A DNA stretch of 18,783 bases, taken from NCBI GenBank assembly GCA_002396645.1, contig DGYI01000025.1, positions 90,018 through 108,800 on the forward strand, given 5' to 3'. The stretch is from Firmicutes bacterium UBA5010 (GTDB lineage: Bacteria; Bacillota; Clostridia; Tissierellales; Sedimentibacteraceae). Under the pieces are notes generated by a model that made no database searches, was not told where the DNA came from, and saw only the letters and a list, made by a program, of their open reading frames with translations. Below are positions 14,541 to 18,783 of this stretch, one piece after another. The translations under genes and the position numbers were made by a program. Every line of letters starts with the position of its first letter. The stretch's first letter is position 1.

Positions 14541-15359
14541 ATGATGAATTGCAATGAAATAACAAATAAATATTTTAGACAAAATAAATTACCTCATATC
14601 TGGTGTCCGGGATGTGGTCACGGTATCATACTGAATGCTTTAGTAAGAGCTATAGATAATTTAGGATTAAATAAAGATGATATATGCGTAGTATCAGGCA
14701 TAGGATGTTCATCAAGAGCTCCGGGATACTTGGATTTTAACACACTTCACACTACTCACGGAAGAGCTTTAGCTTTTGCAACAGGTGTTAAGCATGCTAA
14801 TCCGAATATGCACGTAATCGTAGTTACAGGAGACGGAGACTGCTCAGCTATCGGAGGTAACCACTTAATTCATGCTGCAAGAAGAAATATTGATATAACT
14901 ACTGTATGCTTTAATAATAACATCTACGGTATGACAGGAGGACAATATTCACCTACTACACCAACCGGAGATTTTGCGACTACAGCACCTTTTGGAAACA
15001 TTGACAGAACATTTGATTTATGCTCATTAGCTCAAGGTGCAGGAGCAACCTACGTTGGACGAGCAACAGCATATCATGCTACTCAGCTTACTACATTGAT
15101 AGAAAAAGCGATCCAAAACAAAGGATTTTCATTCGTAGAAGCTTTGAGCGTATGTCCGACATATTATGGAAGAAAAAATAAAAAAGGTGATGCACCTGCT
15201 ATGCTTACTCATTTGAAAGATACTTGTGTTGATAAAAAAGTAGTTGAGAGAAAGCCTGAATTAGGTGAGAATAAAATAATTATAGGTGAATTATATAATA
15301 ATCCACTACCTGAATATACTGAAAGCTACAAAAAAATTATTGAGAAGTTCCAAGATTAA
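14541..15359 (+). CDS. korB: 2-oxoacid:ferredoxin oxidoreductase, beta subunit (2-oxoglutarate type)
   Basis: Diphosphate-binding subunit of the same enzyme. WCPGCGHG (21-28) carries cysteines of the core iron-sulphur cluster. GDGD (97-100) followed by FNNNIYGMTGGQYSPT (124-139) is the thiamine-diphosphate/Mg2+ motif. The segment IGGNHLIHAARRNIDIT fits the KorB group rather than pyruvate or indolepyruvate enzymes. Length is 272 residues. GGAGGT (14527-14532) is 8 nt from the ATG at 14541. A GTG at 14538 overlapping the korA stop codon and an ATG at 14544 are alternative starts. The gene adjoins korA with almost no gap, so the subunits are coproduced. Confidence 0.93.
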   Translation: MMNCNEITNKYFRQNKLPHIWCPGCGHGIILNALVRAIDNLGLNKDDICVVSGIGCSSRAPGYLDFNTLHTTHGRALAFATGVKHANPNMHVIVVTGDGDCSAIGGNHLIHAARRNIDITTVCFNNNIYGMTGGQYSPTTPTGDFATTAPFGNIDRTFDLCSLAQGAGATYVGRATAYHATQLTTLIEKAIQNKGFSFVEALSVCPTYYGRKNKKGDAPAMLTHLKDTCVDKKVVERKPELGENKIIIGELYNNPLPEYTESYKKIIEKFQD

Positions 15360-15377
15360 TCAGAAGGAGTGTGAATC

Positions 15378-15923
15378 ATGTTTCAAAAAAGAGAAATGAG
15401 ATTAAGCGGTTCCGGCGGACAGGGAGTTATATTGGCTGCTATAATATTTGCAGATGCTGCTATAGAAGACGGCTTAAATGCTATACAAACACAATCATAT
15501 GGACCGGAAGCAAGAGGGGGAGCCAGTAAAGCAGAGGTTATAATAAATGATGCTGAAATTAACTATCCTAAGGTAATGAAAAATAACTTGTTATTAGCTC
15601 TGACACAAAAAGCTTTCGAAAATTACGCTTGTGACTTGGATGAAGAAGGAGTTCTTATTATAGATGAGGATGTTGAAATTCCTGAGTGTGTTGCTACGCA
15701 AAAAGTATATAAGCTTCCGATATTGAGGACTGCGTCTGAAAAGATTGGTATCCCTATGGTTGCAAACATAGTATCTATAGGTGTAATATATGAAATAATG
15801 TGCAAAGATATAATAAATATTGAAACTATTAAAAATTCAATCGCAAAAAGAGTACCAAAAGCTACGATAGAGAAAAATATGCAAGCTTTTGAAGAAGGCA
15901 TTAATTTAGTAAGAGGATGCTAG
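15378..15923 (+). CDS. korC: 2-oxoacid:ferredoxin oxidoreductase, gamma subunit
   Basis: Domain III (gamma) subunit completing the four-gene enzyme; it contributes to CoA binding and complex integrity. The N-terminal glycine-rich motif LSGSGGQGVILAA (9-21) and TQSYGPEARGGASKAEVII are the standard family signatures. Length is 181 residues. The ATG at 15378 has AGAAGGAG (15362-15369) 8 nt upstream. Only 3 bp separate its stop from the RpiR-type regulator. Confidence 0.92.
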   Translation: MFQKREMRLSGSGGQGVILAAIIFADAAIEDGLNAIQTQSYGPEARGGASKAEVIINDAEINYPKVMKNNLLLALTQKAFENYACDLDEEGVLIIDEDVEIPECVATQKVYKLPILRTASEKIGIPMVANIVSIGVIYEIMCKDIINIETIKNSIAKRVPKATIEKNMQAFEEGINLVRGC

Positions 15924-15926
15924 AGG

Positions 15927-16799
15927 ATGAAAAATACATCAGATTTAATAACTCTGATCCAGAATAATTACTATAAATTCAGTAAAGGCCAGAAAATGAT
16001 AGCAGAATTTATCATAGAACACTATGATAAGGCGGCTTTTATGACTGCTTCTAAAATAGGAGAAACGGTTGATGTTAGTGAATCTACAGTAGTCAGATTT
16101 GCAGGAGCTCTTGGATTCTCGGGATTTCCTGAATTACAAAAAGCATTGCAGGTTTTGATTAAAAATAAGCTTACAACTGTTCAAAGAATTGGATTAGATG
16201 ACGATATAAGCAAAGATACAGAAAAATTTCATAAAAGAATAATAAGAAATGAAATAAACGGTATGAAATATATGATGGACAATATAGATGCCGATGCGCT
16301 TGACAGAGCAACAGAGCTTATTTCTGCCGCAAACAAAGTATATATATTAGGTATGCGGACATCATCAACTCTGGCTAATTATTTGGGCTTTTACTTAGAT
16401 GTTATGCTTGATAATGTAAAGGTTCTTAACAACACAGGAGTTAATTCACTATTTGAGCAGATTATCCGTGTTAAAGAAGATGATGTATTTATATGCATAA
16501 GCTTTCCGAGGTACTCAAACAGCACTGTAGATGTAACAAAAATGATTAAGGAAAAGAAAGCTAAAATAATTGCGATAACCGATACAGAAGCTTCACCGTT
16601 TTATAATCTTGCAGATGTTGTACTTCTTGCAAAAAACAACATAGTATCATTTGTAGACTCGCTGGTAGTACCTATGTGCATGATAAACAGTCTGATTTTA
16701 AACATAGGAGCAAATGAAAAAAATGATATGCTTCAATACTTTAACGATTTAGAACATCTATGGGATAAGCACAGCATATATCAGCAGGATAAAAATTAA
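15927..16799 (+). CDS. MurR/RpiR-family transcriptional regulator
   Basis: A DNA-binding regulator: N-terminal HTH_6 domain (about 1-80) with TASKIGETVDVSESTVVRFA (40-59) as the helix-turn-helix, then a linker. A SIS sugar-phosphate-binding domain covers about 128-260 (KVYILGMRTSSTLANYLG). Length is 290 residues, typical. The ATG at 15927 uses AAGAGG (15911-15916) inside the korC 3' end; the gap to korC is 3 bp, so it belongs to the kor operon. RpiR regulators usually sense phosphosugars. One fixed to a 2-oxoacid oxidoreductase operon suggests it controls that operon or links it to sugar status, which is inference. A terminator follows. Confidence 0.88.
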   Translation: MKNTSDLITLIQNNYYKFSKGQKMIAEFIIEHYDKAAFMTASKIGETVDVSESTVVRFAGALGFSGFPELQKALQVLIKNKLTTVQRIGLDDDISKDTEKFHKRIIRNEINGMKYMMDNIDADALDRATELISAANKVYILGMRTSSTLANYLGFYLDVMLDNVKVLNNTGVNSLFEQIIRVKEDDVFICISFPRYSNSTVDVTKMIKEKKAKIIAITDTEASPFYNLADVVLLAKNNIVSFVDSLVVPMCMINSLILNIGANEKNDMLQYFNDLEHLWDKHSIYQQDKN

Positions 16800-16811
16800 A
16801 GCAATTCAAGG

Positions 16812-16876
16812 GTCTCTAAAGTAATTTTTACTAAAGCCGAAACGACGTTTAGATAAAATTACTTAGGGACTTTTTT
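16812..16876 (+). terminator. Terminator of the kor-rpiR operon
   Basis: GTCTCTAAAGTAATTTTTA (16812-16830) pairs with TAAAATTACTTAGGGAC (16854-16870) with one G-U and two bulges. A second inner stem CTAAA (16831-16835) with TTTAG (16848-16852) extends it. The hairpin is followed by TTTTTT (16871-16876). It begins 12 bp after the RpiR-type gene stop. Confidence 0.85.
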
Positions 16877-16964
16877 ATCTAAATAGGAAAGCTTCTTTCC
16901 TATTTAGATAAATGAAGAATTGGAACAACTCTTCCATAGAGCGAAACTTGTTTCGCTTTTTTAT
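16875..16964 (+). repeat. Dispersed hairpin repeat, copy 2, with an extra hairpin
   Basis: Three stems follow each other. A perfect 17-bp stem, TTATCTAAATAGGAAAG (16875-16891) with 16895-16911, matches the first module of copy 1. GAAGAATTG (16914-16922) with CAACTCTTC (16926-16934) is an added hairpin not in copy 1. AGCGAAAC (16940-16947), TT, GTTTCGCT (16950-16957) then TTTTT is the shared terminator module. The block lies between a terminator and the promoter of the next gene, and could also be a structured RNA. Confidence 0.75.
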
Positions 16965-16976
16965 TGATTAAATTGC

Positions 16977-17005
16977 TTGATTTTGTTAATATATGTATAT
17001 ATAGT
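16977..17005 (+). promoter_or_regulatory. Promoter of the double-HTH regulator gene
   Basis: TTGATT (16977-16982) and TATAGT (17000-17005) are separated by exactly 17 bp, a good sigma-A-type match in the short gap between the upstream terminators and the SD AGGGGGG (17015-17021). It implies independent transcription of the downstream gene. Confidence 0.7.
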
Positions 17006-17029
17006 AACATAATTAGGGGGGCATTGAAT

Positions 17030-18783
17030 ATGTATAATAAGCAATTAGGACTTTTTATAGGTAAAATACGTACAGAAAAGAATATTTCCGTGAAATCATT
17101 AGCTGAAGGTATATGCACGCAGAGTTTTTTATCTTCTGTTGAAAATGGAGAAAAAGATGCAAGCAAGCTTATGCTTGATTTTCTTTTACAGCGCCTTGGT
17201 GTCTCAGAAGACGGATATGAATCATACTTGTCTCGATTAAAATATAAAAGCATAATGCAAAGATATAATATACTTGGTCTTATTGAAAATAAGGAAACTC
17301 TCAAGGCAAGAAAAGCGTTGGACTTATATATAAAGGATTACGGGAATGAAAATAAGTTTCATATGCAGTTTATATTACATATAGAATCAAGACTTTTAAT
17401 TTTAGAGGGAAATGATTGTAAATCAGCGTATGAGAAAATTAGACAGGCAGTGCTTTTAACTGTTCCGAGAATAGAAAAAACTAAATTATCCAACTTGGTA
17501 GTGGGATTTAATGAATTATTTTTAATTATAGAATATTTTAGACTAAAATCGCAGGTTTTTAATAATATTTCTATAGATAAGGAATATGAAGAATTAATTG
17601 AATATATAGAAAATAGCAAATGTGAAGATTTAATAAAGGCAAAGCTTTATCCTAAAGTTGTTTGCTTAGTATGTAAATACTGGATTTATCAAAATGAATA
17701 TGAGAAAATGCTGTTTCATTGCAATAAGGCAATTGAATATCTTCAAAGCAGCGGTAAGCTGTATTTTATATCCGATATACTCAAAAACAAAAGCTTAGCC
17801 TTAAAAAATATAATCGATCATAATAAAAGTAAATCTGATGAAAAATCATATAAATTAATAGATTTTGAAAATGAATATAAAATAACTGTTGAATGGAAAA
17901 ATATAATTGATGACTTGTTTTTGGAGTATAATGTGACTAACGAACCTTATGAATGGTATCCATATTACAGCTCTAAAGAAATCTATTTTATAGGAGATGT
18001 AATAAGAAGAAGGAGAAATATGTTGAATATGTCTCAAGAGGAGCTGTCTGACGGAATTTGCTCTGCGGTTACTCTGTCAAGAATAGAAAATGGTTCAACG
18101 TCTCCTCATCCTAAAATAGCGAGAAATCTATTAAAAAAGCTTAATCTATCAGGTATTCTTTACAGCGCGGGAATTATTTCGGATGATTATGAAACTCACA
18201 AGATGTGTGATATGTTGGATGACTATATAATTTTAAGAAAATATGATGAAGCAAAAAAGCTTTTGGAAACAATAAGTACAAAACTTGATATTTCTGACCC
18301 GATAAACAAGCAATATTTTATGTATAAACAAATTTTGATTTTTAAAAATCTGGATATAATCTCACAGGAAGATACTTTGAAAAATTTTAAAGAGGCATTA
18401 TTAGTTACCTTGCCCAGATATATATTTTTTAAAGACACCTGCAGTTATTATACAAAGATAGAAATAATGATTATGATTAATATAGCAATTATTTTAGAAA
18501 AATTGGGAAATATTACTGAGGCTTTAAAGCTATATGAGTCAATTGAATTTTATTATAATAATATAATTAATGACATTAGCAATCATATAATTATATATGA
18601 ACTTTTTATTGCAAATTATGAAAGTATTTTAGGAAATATTGGTATGTATGAAAAGTCCAATGATTTAATTGAAAAAATAATTGTTGAAAACTTAAAAAGC
18701 AGAAGAGGAAGCTTTATTGTAAATTTTTTATATTCCAAGGCATGGAATACGAAATCTTCTATTAAAAATCAAAATTTGTTTAT
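17030..18783 (+). CDS. Tandem XRE-type HTH / helical-repeat regulator, 3' end outside window
   Basis: An open frame from ATG 17030 runs to the window end with no stop (584 complete codons). Residues 6-59 form an XRE-type helix-turn-helix with LAEGICTQSFLSSVENGE. Then comes a long alpha-helical, TPR-like region (about 80-310). A second HTH is at about 320-375 with LSDGICSAVTLSRIENGS, followed by more helical repeats. The two halves align in the same order (HTH, GIC, S-x-x-ENG, then helices starting LGLIENKETLKARKAL or MLDDYIILRKYDEAKKLL), so the gene looks like an internal duplication. XRE-plus-TPR regulators of the RRNPP kind often sense peptides; that function is inference here. The ATG follows AGGGGGG by 8 nt; a TTG at 17024 is in frame but too close to the SD. 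Confidence 0.85.
   Translation, partial: MYNKQLGLFIGKIRTEKNISVKSLAEGICTQSFLSSVENGEKDASKLMLDFLLQRLGVSEDGYESYLSRLKYKSIMQRYNILGLIENKETLKARKALDLYIKDYGNENKFHMQFILHIESRLLILEGNDCKSAYEKIRQAVLLTVPRIEKTKLSNLVVGFNELFLIIEYFRLKSQVFNNISIDKEYEELIEYIENSKCEDLIKAKLYPKVVCLVCKYWIYQNEYEKMLFHCNKAIEYLQSSGKLYFISDILKNKSLALKNIIDHNKSKSDEKSYKLIDFENEYKITVEWKNIIDDLFLEYNVTNEPYEWYPYYSSKEIYFIGDVIRRRRNMLNMSQEELSDGICSAVTLSRIENGSTSPHPKIARNLLKKLNLSGILYSAGIISDDYETHKMCDMLDDYIILRKYDEAKKLLETISTKLDISDPINKQYFMYKQILIFKNLDIISQEDTLKNFKEALLVTLPRYIFFKDTCSYYTKIEIMIMINIAIILEKLGNITEALKLYESIEFYYNNIINDISNHIIIYELFIANYESILGNIGMYEKSNDLIEKIIVENLKSRRGSFIVNFLYSKAWNTKSSIKNQNLF

Noticed and set aside
16875..16964. Insertion sequence or transposon end
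   Set aside because: No transposase is present and no target-site duplication could be seen; only a short hairpin repeat is supported.
16900..17304. 134-codon - strand open frame over the terminator cluster and the start of the double-HTH gene
   Set aside because: It covers hairpins, the promoter and the HTH coding region of a clear + strand gene, and shows no recognisable domain.

Overview
The window is AT-rich DNA with every supported gene on the + strand. It looks like chromosome from a low-GC, endospore-forming, anaerobic Firmicute (Clostridia or Tissierellia type). Three things point this way: spo0A and other sporulation-linked genes (spoIIM-like, dacF, ytfJ/gerW-like, dacB), a 2-oxoacid:ferredoxin oxidoreductase operon, and strong AGGAGG-type ribosome binding sites with several TTG starts. 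I cannot name the genus from the sequence alone.

Layout. 1-320 is a repeat- and palindrome-rich leader in front of spo0A. 321-6329 holds spo0A, an ADP-ribose pyrophosphatase-type Nudix gene, a spoIIM-like membrane protein, a xerD-family recombinase, deoB, pdp and a dCMP deaminase. The order nudF-spoIIM-xerD-deoB is the same conserved order seen in Bacillus. 6413-9565 holds a small M50-type membrane metalloprotease, dacF, scpA and scpB. A terminator-like hairpin overlaps the scpB stop. 9594-11389 holds a short DUF2953-like protein, a ytfJ/gerW-like gene and dacB, all overlapping. rluB and a ytqB/mnmM-type methyltransferase follow, closed by a palindromic terminator near 12.9 kb. 13188-16799 is a compact operon of ferredoxin, alpha, beta and gamma subunits of a 2-oxoglutarate-type ferredoxin oxidoreductase plus a MurR/RpiR regulator. 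The right edge (17030-18783) is a regulator with two HTH domains, cut by the window end.

How the genes fit together. The left two thirds combine sporulation control and spore envelope functions (Spo0A, SpoIIM, DacF, DacB, YtfJ) with chromosome maintenance (XerD, ScpA, ScpB), nucleoside salvage (DeoB, Pdp, dCMP deaminase) and RNA modification (RluB, YtqB). The right part is energy metabolism (2-oxoacid oxidation coupled to ferredoxin) with its own regulator.

Most noteworthy observations: (i) a XerD homologue at the canonical xerD locus that has lost several catalytic-site residues; (ii) a hairpin followed by six T that buries the Shine-Dalgarno sequence of the spoIIM-like gene; (iii) a 23-bp-phased repeat array with nested palindromes before spo0A; (iv) a dispersed hairpin repeat present three times in both orientations; (v) a regulator built from two tandem HTH-plus-helical-repeat halves.
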